Positions 23,930 to 30,570 of a stretch of 33,139 nucleotides of DNA are shown here, piece after piece. This DNA comes from an uncultured Christensenellaceae bacterium. GTDB lineage: Bacteria; Bacillota; Clostridia; Christensenellales; Aristaeellaceae. A program made the position numbers and the translations under genes. The stretch lies in NCBI GenBank assembly GCA_905236495.1, contig CAJOPV010000086.1, positions 1 through 33,139 on the forward strand, in the 5' to 3' direction. The notes below the pieces were generated by a model that was given only the letters and a program-made list of their open reading frames with translations, had not been told where the DNA came from and made no database searches. Each line of letters starts with the position of its first letter. Within the stretch, counting starts at the first letter, position 1.

Positions 23930-24174
23930 AGCGGATGATGCTGTTTTTGATCCGGTTTTACCGAAAGCGGATCAGCCCCAACAAGCGGCCCTGCTGCCGC
24001 TTTATCCCCACCTGTTCGGAATACGCCCAGATCGCTGTGGAGCGCTACGGCGCTGTGCGGGGCGGTGCCATGGCCCTGCGCCGGGTGGCCCGGTGCCGCC
24101 CCGGCGTCAAGGGCGGCTATGACCCCGTGCCCGACGGGCCCAGCGCCATCATTAGGAGGGACGAGAATCCTTGA
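23926..24174 (+). CDS. yidD: Membrane protein insertion efficiency factor YidD
   Basis: YidD is a small membrane-associated protein that helps YidC-dependent insertion. The 82-residue protein has an N-terminal hydrophobic/amphipathic helix and the family signature CCRFIPTCSEYAQIAVERYG (23-42), then RRVARCRPGVKGGYDPVP. The ATG at 23926 overlaps the rnpA stop. A longer frame that starts within the rpmH-rnpA gap runs through rnpA in another frame and is rejected. Its stop overlaps the yidC TTG start as TTGA. The order rnpA-yidD-yidC is highly conserved. Confidence 0.93.
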   Translation: MKRMMLFLIRFYRKRISPNKRPCCRFIPTCSEYAQIAVERYGAVRGGAMALRRVARCRPGVKGGYDPVPDGPSAIIRRDENP

Positions 24175-25220
24175 GTGCCATTACTGATTTTTTGTACAGC
24201 GTACTGTCCGGCATCAACGGCGTGGTACAGAACTACGGCGTTGCCATCATCATCTTTACGGTGCTGATGCGCCTGATCTGCCTGCCCTTCGATTACCGCA
24301 GCCGCAAGGGGATGCGGAAAATGTCGGCGGTGCAGCCCAAGATCGCCGAGCTCCAGAAGAAATACCAGAACGACCCCAAGAAGCTTCAGCAAAAACAGGC
24401 GGAGCTCATGCGCAAGGAGGGGTATAACCCCCTGTCCGGGTGCCTGCCCATGCTGCTCACCTGGCCTTTGATGATCGCCATGTTCGCCGCCATGCGGGCC
24501 ATCGCCAACGAGCGTCTGGCGATGCAGGCGTTCCAGTATCTGGCGGGGGAGACGGATATCATCACGTCCGCCGAGCATTTCCTGTGGGTGAAAAACATCT
24601 GGATGACCGATTCTCCCTTCACCTCCATCGCCCCCGATCTGCGTTCCTTGCAGATTCTGACCCAGGATGTGTGGCAGAAGGCCTACGGGCTGCTGAGCGA
24701 AGGGCAATTGCAGTCCGTCACCGCCGCCATCGCCGGCGTCAGCGATCAGGCGCTGGATTTCGCCACCCGGGAGAGCATGCAGGTGAGCGTACAGAACATC
24801 GTCGCCGCGCTGCAGAACGTGCCCGCCTATACGCAGGCCATCGCGGCGGTGCCGGGATGGAGCAACCTGAACGCGCTGATTTTCACCATCACCCTTTACC
24901 AGCAGTATAACGGATTGCTGATCCTGCCCGTGGCGGCGGGAGTGGCCCAGATACTGCAAACCAAGTATAACCCCCAGCTCAAGGAGCAGCAGAACGTGCA
25001 GCCCGCCAGCGGTCAGGGCCAGGGCATGAACAACTTTATGAAGTATTTCTTCCCCATCCTGTCCGTGTATTTCTGCCTCTCCTCCAACGCCGGGTTCGCC
25101 CTGTACTGGGTCACCTCCACGGCGGTGATGTGGGTGCAGAGCATCGTTCTCACCAAGGTATTTGAAAAGCAGGAAGCCAAAAAAGCAACCGCCGTAAACG
25201 GAGAAGGGTCTGTGAAATAA
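24171..25220 (+). CDS. yidC: Membrane protein insertase YidC (SpoIIIJ/OxaA type)
   Basis: YidC inserts proteins into the membrane, alone or with SecYEG. This 349-residue protein has no lipobox or large periplasmic domain, as expected in Gram-positives. The first conserved segment is GVAIIIFTVLMRLICLPF (23-40), with the functionally important Arg34. The second is around 90-112, and the last two are at about 238-262 and 286-322 (FMKYFFPILSVYF, GFALYWVTS). The loop between the second and third conserved segments spans about 125 residues, larger than in SpoIIIJ (about 260 residues overall). The start is a TTG at 24171 with AGGAGGG 10 bases upstream. jag begins at its last base. Confidence 0.93.
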   Translation: MSAITDFLYSVLSGINGVVQNYGVAIIIFTVLMRLICLPFDYRSRKGMRKMSAVQPKIAELQKKYQNDPKKLQQKQAELMRKEGYNPLSGCLPMLLTWPLMIAMFAAMRAIANERLAMQAFQYLAGETDIITSAEHFLWVKNIWMTDSPFTSIAPDLRSLQILTQDVWQKAYGLLSEGQLQSVTAAIAGVSDQALDFATRESMQVSVQNIVAALQNVPAYTQAIAAVPGWSNLNALIFTITLYQQYNGLLILPVAAGVAQILQTKYNPQLKEQQNVQPASGQGQGMNNFMKYFFPILSVYFCLSSNAGFALYWVTSTAVMWVQSIVLTKVFEKQEAKKATAVNGEGSVK

Positions 25221-26158
25221 TGAAAGAATTTGAAGTGACCGGGCGTACCATCGAGGAGGCCATTTCCCAGGGCCTGGAGGAGCTGGGCGTTTCGATTTCC
25301 GACGTGACCGTGGATGTACTGGAAGAGGGCAGCAAGGGCTTGTTCGGGCTGTTCGGCTCCCGTCCCGCCAAGGTCCGTCTGACCATGAAGGGCGACGAAG
25401 CCACCGACGGCGACATGGCCCACGCCATCCTGGCGGACGCCATGAAGGAAGAAGACCCCAGGAAGAAGGACGCTCCCAGGAAGGAAAAGCCCGAGGCCAA
25501 GAAAGAAAAGCCCGAGGCCAAGAAGGAAAAGCCTGAAGCCAAGAAGAAGGCGCCCAAGGCCGAAAAGCCCGCCGAGGAAGAAAAGGACGCCGTCCAGGCG
25601 GAAGAAAAGCCCGAAAAGCCTCCCAAGGCCCGGAAGCCCCGGGAGAAGAAGGAGCCCAAGGAGCGGCCTGAACCCAAGGAGATCGTGCCCGCCGAGCAGG
25701 CGGACCGGGAAACCGCCGCGGGGAAGGCGCAGGAATTTTTGCAGAATCTGACCCAGCTTATGAACGTGCCCGTTTCCGTGGCGGTAGCCACCGACGAGGA
25801 GGGCAACGTGAAGGTCAACATGGAAGGGGACACCCTGGGCATCCTGATCGGTCGCCGGGGCGAGACCCTGGATGCGCTGCAATACCTGACGAGCCTGCAG
25901 GTGAACAAGGGCCAGAGCAGCTACACCCGGGTGACGCTGGATACGGAAGGCTACCGCGCCAAGCGGGAGGACGCCCTCAAGCGCCTGGCGAACCGCATGG
26001 CGAACCAGGCCCAGCGCACGGGCCGGAAGGTGAGCCTGGAGCCCATGAACCCCTACGAGCGGCGGATCCTGCACGCTGCCTTGCAGGATCATCCCGCAGT
26101 CACCACCCATTCCGAGGGCGAAGAGCCCAACCGGCACGTGGTAATCACTTTGAAATAA
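25220..26158 (+). CDS. jag: RNA-binding protein Jag/KhpB (EloR)
   Basis: Jag (KhpB/EloR) is an RNA-binding protein linked to cell elongation and division in Firmicutes. The 312-residue protein has a Jag-N domain (1-55, with KGLFGLFG at about 39-46), a long Lys/Glu/Pro linker (about 60-160), a KH domain with GILIGRRGETLDALQYL (about 209-225), and a C-terminal R3H domain with NPYERRILH (about 276-284). The linker contains three tandem copies of EKPEAKK. The gene overlaps the yidC stop by one base (TAATG). It ends the rpmH operon and is followed by a strong terminator. Partner KhpA is not in the window. Confidence 0.93.
   Translation: MKEFEVTGRTIEEAISQGLEELGVSISDVTVDVLEEGSKGLFGLFGSRPAKVRLTMKGDEATDGDMAHAILADAMKEEDPRKKDAPRKEKPEAKKEKPEAKKEKPEAKKKAPKAEKPAEEEKDAVQAEEKPEKPPKARKPREKKEPKERPEPKEIVPAEQADRETAAGKAQEFLQNLTQLMNVPVSVAVATDEEGNVKVNMEGDTLGILIGRRGETLDALQYLTSLQVNKGQSSYTRVTLDTEGYRAKREDALKRLANRMANQAQRTGRKVSLEPMNPYERRILHAALQDHPAVTTHSEGEEPNRHVVITLK
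25484..25546 (+). repeat. 21-base tandem repeat in the jag linker
   Basis: Three in-frame copies (25484-25504, 25505-25525, 25526-25546) each encode EKPEAKK. Copies one and two differ at one base; copy three differs from copy two at two bases, both silent. The pattern suggests slippage with selection on the protein. Confidence 0.85.
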
Positions 26159-26168
26159 TGACGAATGC

Positions 26169-26203
26169 AAAAGCGGCCTGAGGCGGATTCGGGCCGCTTT
26201 TTT
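26169..26203 (+). terminator. Intrinsic terminator after jag
   Basis: AAAAGCGGCC (26169-26178) pairs with GGCCGCTTTT (26192-26201) around a 13-base loop, and the T-run continues to 26203. The A-rich left arm also gives a T-run on the minus strand, so it could act in both directions. Confidence 0.9.
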
Positions 26204-26267
26204 CTGCAAAAAAGCTTACAAAAATCTTAAAAAAGCAATAAATATTCGGAAATTTGCGGAATCTGCA

Positions 26268-26296
26268 TTGACAATCCCCTGAAAACCCGCTATACT
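26268..26296 (+). promoter_or_regulatory. Promoter of the uracil permease gene
   Basis: TTGACA (26268-26273), a 17-base spacer and TATACT (26291-26296) form the promoter, with AT-rich DNA upstream (26204-26250) resembling an UP element. The start is near 26303, giving a leader of about 160 bases. The 26159-26462 stretch has no gene: it holds the jag terminator, this promoter and a structured leader. Confidence 0.88.
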
Positions 26297-26360
26297 TTGC
26301 AAGGTTCATCCGGGCGGCGGTTCTTTTGCCGGCAGATGCGATGAAACGCTATGCGAAAGC

Positions 26361-26393
26361 AAGGGCCTGCCTGAAGGGGCAAGGCCCTTTTTT
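26361..26393 (+). terminator. Leader terminator (attenuator) upstream of uracil permease gene
   Basis: AAGGGCC (26361-26367) pairs with GGCCCTT (26383-26389), and inside it TGCC (26368-26371) pairs with GGCA (26378-26381), with one bulged A at 26382. Six T (26388-26393) follow. It lies between the promoter and the permease start. GGCAG (26331-26335) could instead pair with CTGCC (26367-26371) and act as an antiterminator. Downstream, CGAAGC (26404-26409)/GCTTCG and TTCGGC (26415-26420)/GCCGAA are mutually exclusive stems. I could not recognise a PyrR-binding loop. Confidence 0.75.
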
Positions 26394-26462
26394 CCGGGGT
26401 GAACGAAGCGGTGCTTCGGCGCGTTTGTGCCGAATGAAAAATCAGATAGGGGGATACAACTG

Positions 26463-27800
26463 ATGAAACTGGTCTATAACATTGCAGACAAGCCGCCCAT
26501 CAAAAAGAATCTGATCTACGCCTTCCAGCAGCTGCTGGCGATCATGGCGGCGACGCTGCTGGTGCCCATCCTGGTGGATGGCACGGGCACCTACATGAGC
26601 CAGCCGGCGGCCTTGTGCGGCGCGGGCTTCGGCACGCTGTTCTACCTCTTCATCGCCACCCGGAAAAAGAGCCCCGTATTTCTGGGCAGCTCCTTCGCCT
26701 TCATCAGCCCTCTGGCGGGCGCCGTGGCCTTCGGCTTCCTGGGCATCTTCCTGGGCGCTGTGTTCGCGGGCTTGGTCTATGTCATCATCGCCCTCATCAT
26801 CAAAAAGACCGGCTCCGCCTGGGTCAACAAGCTCCTGCCCCCTGTGGTGATCGGCCCCACCGTGGCCCTGATCGGTCTTTCCCTGTGCGGCAGCGCCGTC
26901 AACAACCTGAACAACACCGCCGCCGGCAGCTATAACCTGGTTGCCATCCTGGTGGGCGTCATCGCCTTCATCATCACCGTGTATGCCTCCACCAAGGGCA
27001 GCAAGGGCATGAAGCTGATCCCCTTCATCATCGGTATCCTGGGCGCTTACCTGATCGCCCTGGCGCTGACCTTCATCGGCGACGCCACCGGCGCGGCTGC
27101 GCTGAAGCTGGTGGATCTGTCCGCCTTTGACAACATGCAGATCTTCAAGGTGCCCCGCTTCACCTTCCTGGGCATCTTCGGCGCTTATGAGGACGCCACC
27201 AACAAGATCGGCTCCTTCGCCGACGTCGTCAGCATCCTGGTGCTCTTCGCTCCCGTTGCCTTCGTCACCCTGGCGGAGCACATCGCCGATCATAAGAACC
27301 TCTCCTCCATCATCGAGCGGGATCTGATCACCGATCCCGGCCTGGACCGCACCCTCATCGGCGACGGCGTAGGCAGCATCATCGGCTCCTTCTTCGGCGG
27401 CTGCCCCAACACCACCTACGGCGAATCCGTTGGCTGCGTCGCCATCACCGGCAACGCCTCCATCAGCACCATCGCCATCGCCGCGGTGTATTGCATCATC
27501 CTGAGCTTCTTTGATCCCTTCGTGTGCTTTGTAAACTCCATCCCCAGCTGCATCGTGGGCGGCGTGTGCATCGCGCTGTACGGCTTCATCGCGGTCAGCG
27601 GCCTCAAGATGCTGCAGCCCGTTGACCTGGGCGATAACCGCAACCTGTTCGTGGTCGCCGCCATTCTGGTGACGGGCATCGGCGGCCTGACGCTGAACTT
27701 TGGCGCGGTCACCATCAGCTCCATCGCCACCGGCCTGATTCTGGGCATCATCATCAACGTGATCTTTAACAAGCGCAGCGCTGATGAAAAAGCCGAATAA
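26463..27800 (+). CDS. uraA: Uracil permease (NCS2 family)
   Basis: This 445-residue NCS2 transporter probably imports uracil by proton symport. It has many hydrophobic segments and ends hydrophilic. The UraA-type motifs are present: VTLAEHIADHKNL (about 266-278), whose Glu matches the substrate-binding Glu241 of E. coli UraA, and GGCPNTTYGESVG (about 312-324), whose Glu matches Glu290. SSFAFISPLAG (about 76-86) is another conserved site. Xanthine or guanine transport is less likely given the AEHI and NTTYGE motifs. The ATG at 26463 has AGGGGG 9 bases upstream; a longer frame opening at 26427 crosses the leader and is rejected. It stands alone with its own promoter and attenuator. Confidence 0.87.
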   Translation: MKLVYNIADKPPIKKNLIYAFQQLLAIMAATLLVPILVDGTGTYMSQPAALCGAGFGTLFYLFIATRKKSPVFLGSSFAFISPLAGAVAFGFLGIFLGAVFAGLVYVIIALIIKKTGSAWVNKLLPPVVIGPTVALIGLSLCGSAVNNLNNTAAGSYNLVAILVGVIAFIITVYASTKGSKGMKLIPFIIGILGAYLIALALTFIGDATGAAALKLVDLSAFDNMQIFKVPRFTFLGIFGAYEDATNKIGSFADVVSILVLFAPVAFVTLAEHIADHKNLSSIIERDLITDPGLDRTLIGDGVGSIIGSFFGGCPNTTYGESVGCVAITGNASISTIAIAAVYCIILSFFDPFVCFVNSIPSCIVGGVCIALYGFIAVSGLKMLQPVDLGDNRNLFVVAAILVTGIGGLTLNFGAVTISSIATGLILGIIINVIFNKRSADEKAE

Positions 27801-27834
27801 TCCGCAAATCTCTGAAAAAACTTGAAAATAACGG

Positions 27835-27863
27835 TTTACAAACCGCGCCTGCCGTGTTAAAAT
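27835..27863 (+). promoter_or_regulatory. Promoter of rpsO
   Basis: TTTACA (27835-27840), a 17-base spacer and TAAAAT (27858-27863) form the promoter; TGT before the -10 box gives an extended -10. No clear terminator for the permease gene lies upstream, so some readthrough is possible. Confidence 0.75.
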
Positions 27864-27867
27864 GGTA

Positions 27868-27956
27868 GGCGTGGTTTTTAGAACCGCAGGCCCGGAGGAG
27901 CGAAACCCCAACGCCCATCTGAGCTTACGGCAATTTGAAGCAGGGGCCGCCACGCC
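27868..27956 (+). promoter_or_regulatory. Structured leader of rpsO (possible S15 autoregulatory RNA)
   Basis: GGCGTGG (27868-27874) can pair with CCACGCC (27950-27956), and nested inside GGCCC (27889-27893) can pair with GGGCC (27944-27948). This would bring the end of the leader close to the AAGGAGG at 27961. S15 represses its own mRNA in several bacteria through unrelated leader folds. The first pairing arm lies at the predicted start site, so it may be partly absent from the transcript. Confidence 0.45.
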
Positions 27957-27975
27957 CCATAAGGAGGAAGACGCC

Positions 27976-28239
27976 ATGGATAAGGAAATGAAAGCCCAGA
28001 TCATGCAGACCTATGCCCGCCACGAAGGCGACACCGGGTCCCCCGAGGTGCAGGTTGCGCTGCTCACCGAGCGGATCAACCACCTGAACGAGCATCTGAA
28101 GCTGAACAAGAAGGATCACCATTCCCGCCGCGGGTTGCTTCTGATGGTCGGTCAGCGCCGCGGGCTGCTGGATTACCTGAAGAAGACGGATATCGAGCGT
28201 TACCGTGATCTGATTGCCAAGCTGGGTCTGCGCAAGTAA
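27976..28239 (+). CDS. rpsO: 30S ribosomal protein S15
   Basis: S15 binds the central domain of 16S rRNA early in 30S assembly. The 87-residue protein has the family features TGSPEVQVALLTERINHLNEHL (about 22-43), the KDHHSRRGLL rRNA-binding segment (about 47-56) and a C-terminal LIAKLGLRK. The ATG at 27976 has AAGGAGG upstream; a longer frame from 27862 includes the leader and is rejected. rpsO followed by pnp is a very conserved pair. A strong terminator separates the two here. Confidence 0.97.
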   Translation: MDKEMKAQIMQTYARHEGDTGSPEVQVALLTERINHLNEHLKLNKKDHHSRRGLLLMVGQRRGLLDYLKKTDIERYRDLIAKLGLRK

Positions 28240-28247
28240 GCGCATGG

Positions 28248-28287
28248 GGCTATCGGCTGGAGAATGACAGCCGATAGCCTTTTATTT
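28248..28287 (+). terminator. Intrinsic terminator between rpsO and pnp
   Basis: GGCTATCGGCTG (28248-28259) and CAGCCGATAGCC (28268-28279) make a perfect 12-bp stem with an 8-base loop, followed by TTTTATTT. pnp expression must come from readthrough or from a promoter I cannot see in the 57 bases after it. Confidence 0.93.
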
Positions 28288-28290
28288 CAG

Positions 28291-28312
28291 CCGTACGGCA
28301 GGCGCCGTATGG
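28291..28312 (+). promoter_or_regulatory. Hairpin in the pnp leader
   Basis: CCGTACGGC (28291-28299) and GCCGTATGG (28304-28312) form a 9-bp stem, one G-U pair, around an AGGC loop. No T-run follows. It sits between the rpsO terminator and the pnp ribosome site, the place where leader RNA structures control PNPase in E. coli. Confidence 0.55.
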
Positions 28313-28344
28313 TAAGTGTGTGTGAGGAGAAGGAGAAAAAGACA

Positions 28345-30495
28345 ATGGACTACAAAGCGTATTCAATGGAATTTGCGGGCCGCACGCTGACCCTGGAATT
28401 CGGCAAGTATGCCCAGCAGGCCGGCGGCAGCTGCCTGGTCCGCTACGGAGATACCGCGGTGCTGGTGAACGCCACCGCGTCGGACAAGCCCCGGGAGGGC
28501 GTGGATTTCTTCCCGCTGACGGTTGATTTTGAAGAAAAGCAGTATAGCGTTGGCAAGATCCCCGGCGGCTTCATCAAGCGGGAAGGCCGGCCCACCGAAA
28601 AGGCGACGCTGACCTGCCGCCTCATCGACCGCCCCCTGCGGCCCCTGTTCAATAAGGGCATGCGCAACGACGTGCAGGTGGTGGCCCAGACCCTGAGCGT
28701 TGACCCCAACACCCCGCCGGAATTCCCCGCCATGCTGGGCTCCTCCATCGCCCTGATGGTGAGCAACATCCCCTGGGGCGGTCCCACCGCCGCTGTGGTG
28801 GTGGCCCGGGTGAACGGGCAGTTCATCATCAATCCCGACGAGGCGCAGGAAGCGGCCTCCGATATGCACGTCACCGTGGCGGGCACCAAGGACGCCATCA
28901 TGATGGTGGAAGCGGGCGCCAAGGAAGTTTCCGAGGACGCCATGATGGACGCCATCCTCTACGGGCATGATTTCATCAAGCAATTGGTGGAATTCCAGGA
29001 GAAGATCGTGGCGGAGATCGGCAAGCCCAAGTCCGAATTCCCCCTGATCACCACCGGCGACGACGTAAAGGCCGCCGTGCGGGAATACGCTTACGAAAAG
29101 TGCGAATATATTTATTCCACCTATGTCCGCAAGGAACGGCAGGCCCGGGACGCCGAAGTGTCCGCCGACGTGGCGGCCCACTTTGCCGATATCTTCCCCG
29201 GACGGGAAAGCGAAGTGGCCGACGCCCTGTATTACCTGGGCAAAGAGGTCATGCGGAAGAAGATTCTGGAGCAGGGCATCCGCCCCGACGGGCGCAAGGT
29301 GGATGAGGTGCGGCCCATCTGGTGCGAAGTGGGCGTGCTGCCCCGCACCCACGGCAGCGCCGTCTTTACCCGCGGCGAAACCCAGGCCCTTACCATCACC
29401 ACCCTGGGCATGGTATCCGAGGCTCAGCAGCTGGACGGCCTGAGCAACGAGGACAGCAAGCGCTACATGCACCAGTACAATATGCCCTCCTACGCCACCG
29501 GCGAAGCGGGCCGTCTGCGCAGCCCCAACCGCCGGGAGATAGGGCACGGCGCGCTGGCGGAGCGGGCATTGCTTCCCGTGATCCCCGACGAGGGCGAATT
29601 CCCCTACGCGCTGCGGCTGGTGAGCGAGATTTTAGGCAGCAACGGCTCCTCCTCCATGGCTTCCGTGTGCGGCAGCACGCTTTCCCTCATGGATGCGGGC
29701 GTGCCCATTCACGCGCCGGTGGCGGGCGTCGCCATGGGCCTGATCCAGGACGCCGAAACGGGCAAGATCGAGGTGCTCACCGATATCCAGGGCCTGGAAG
29801 ACTTCCTGGGGGATATGGACTTTAAGGTGGCGGGCACCCAGAACGGCATCACCGCCATCCAGATGGATATCAAGATCAAGGGCATCAACCGGGAAATCCT
29901 CTCCCGTGCTCTGAGCCAGGCCCTGAAGGGCAGGCTGCATATCCTGGGCATCATGCTGGAGACCCTGGGCCGCCCCCGGGAGAACCTGAGCAAATTCGCC
30001 CCCAAGATCATCACCTTCTCCATTAACCCCGAAAAGATCAGCGAGGTCATCGGCCCCCGGGGCAAGATGATCAACAAGATCATCGACGAGACGGGCGTCA
30101 AAATCGACATCGAGGACGACGGCCGGGTGTTCATTTCCACCCCGGACCAGGCCGCTGCCGACAAGGCCAAGGCCATCATCCTGGGCATTGCCAAGGATAT
30201 CGAGGTGGGCGACGTATTCACCGGCAAGGTGGTGCGCATTATGAACTTCGGCGCCTTCGTGGAGCTGGTGGGCGGCAAGGATGGCATGATCCACATTTCC
30301 AAGCTGGATAACAAGCGGGTGGAAAAGGTGGAGGACGTGGTAAAGGTGGGCGACGAGCTGGAGGTCAAGGTCTGCGAGATCGACGCTCAGGGCCGCATCA
30401 ATCTGATCCGCAACGATATCACCTACGATAACCCCGGTTTCACCCGGTCCGCCCCCGCCGTATCCCGGCCTCCGCGGAGAGACGGGCGGAAATAA
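28345..30495 (+). CDS. pnp: Polyribonucleotide nucleotidyltransferase (PNPase)
   Basis: PNPase degrades RNA from the 3' end by phosphorolysis. The 716-residue protein has two RNase PH domains (about 1-215 and 310-545) joined by a helical domain. FFPLTVDFEEKQYSVGKIPG (about 53-72), RPLRPLF and GSNGSSSMAS in the second catalytic core are characteristic. A KH domain with VIGPRGKMINKIIDETG (about 566-582) and a C-terminal S1 domain with GKVVRIMNFGAFVELVGGKD (about 628-647) follow. The ATG at 28345 has AAGGAG 9 bases upstream; a longer opening reaching into the terminator is rejected. It lies between rpsO and the M16 peptidase gene, a common order. Confidence 0.96.
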   Translation: MDYKAYSMEFAGRTLTLEFGKYAQQAGGSCLVRYGDTAVLVNATASDKPREGVDFFPLTVDFEEKQYSVGKIPGGFIKREGRPTEKATLTCRLIDRPLRPLFNKGMRNDVQVVAQTLSVDPNTPPEFPAMLGSSIALMVSNIPWGGPTAAVVVARVNGQFIINPDEAQEAASDMHVTVAGTKDAIMMVEAGAKEVSEDAMMDAILYGHDFIKQLVEFQEKIVAEIGKPKSEFPLITTGDDVKAAVREYAYEKCEYIYSTYVRKERQARDAEVSADVAAHFADIFPGRESEVADALYYLGKEVMRKKILEQGIRPDGRKVDEVRPIWCEVGVLPRTHGSAVFTRGETQALTITTLGMVSEAQQLDGLSNEDSKRYMHQYNMPSYATGEAGRLRSPNRREIGHGALAERALLPVIPDEGEFPYALRLVSEILGSNGSSSMASVCGSTLSLMDAGVPIHAPVAGVAMGLIQDAETGKIEVLTDIQGLEDFLGDMDFKVAGTQNGITAIQMDIKIKGINREILSRALSQALKGRLHILGIMLETLGRPRENLSKFAPKIITFSINPEKISEVIGPRGKMINKIIDETGVKIDIEDDGRVFISTPDQAAADKAKAIILGIAKDIEVGDVFTGKVVRIMNFGAFVELVGGKDGMIHISKLDNKRVEKVEDVVKVGDELEVKVCEIDAQGRINLIRNDITYDNPGFTRSAPAVSRPPRRDGRK

Positions 30496-30516
30496 GCTTT
30501 CATAATTCATGCGTAC

Positions 30517-30551
30517 AGGGGGGAAGCTAACCACAGTTTCCCCTCTGTTTT
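30517..30551 (+). terminator. Possible weak terminator after pnp
   Basis: AGGGGGGA (30517-30524) pairs with TTTCCCCT (30537-30544), using two G-U pairs, with TTTT at 30548-30551. It lies in the 75-base gap before the peptidase gene. No promoter is clear after it, so partial readthrough is likely. Confidence 0.45.
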
Positions 30552-30570
30552 CGATCAAAAGGAGCCCTTC

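Noticed and set aside
23566..24174. A 202-codon plus-strand frame covering rnpA and yidD
   Set aside because: Its first part overlaps rnpA in another frame and only its last 82 codons match YidD, which has its own ATG at 23926.
26297..26462. Purine riboswitch or PyrR-binding site before the permease gene
   Set aside because: I looked for the conserved three-way junction of the purine riboswitch and for the PyrR loop consensus and found neither by eye. The attenuator itself is kept as a feature.
26442..28004. A 520-codon open frame on the minus strand
   Set aside because: It is antisense to the uracil permease and rpsO, has repetitive Gly/Asp/Ala-rich content and would cross two promoters and a terminator.
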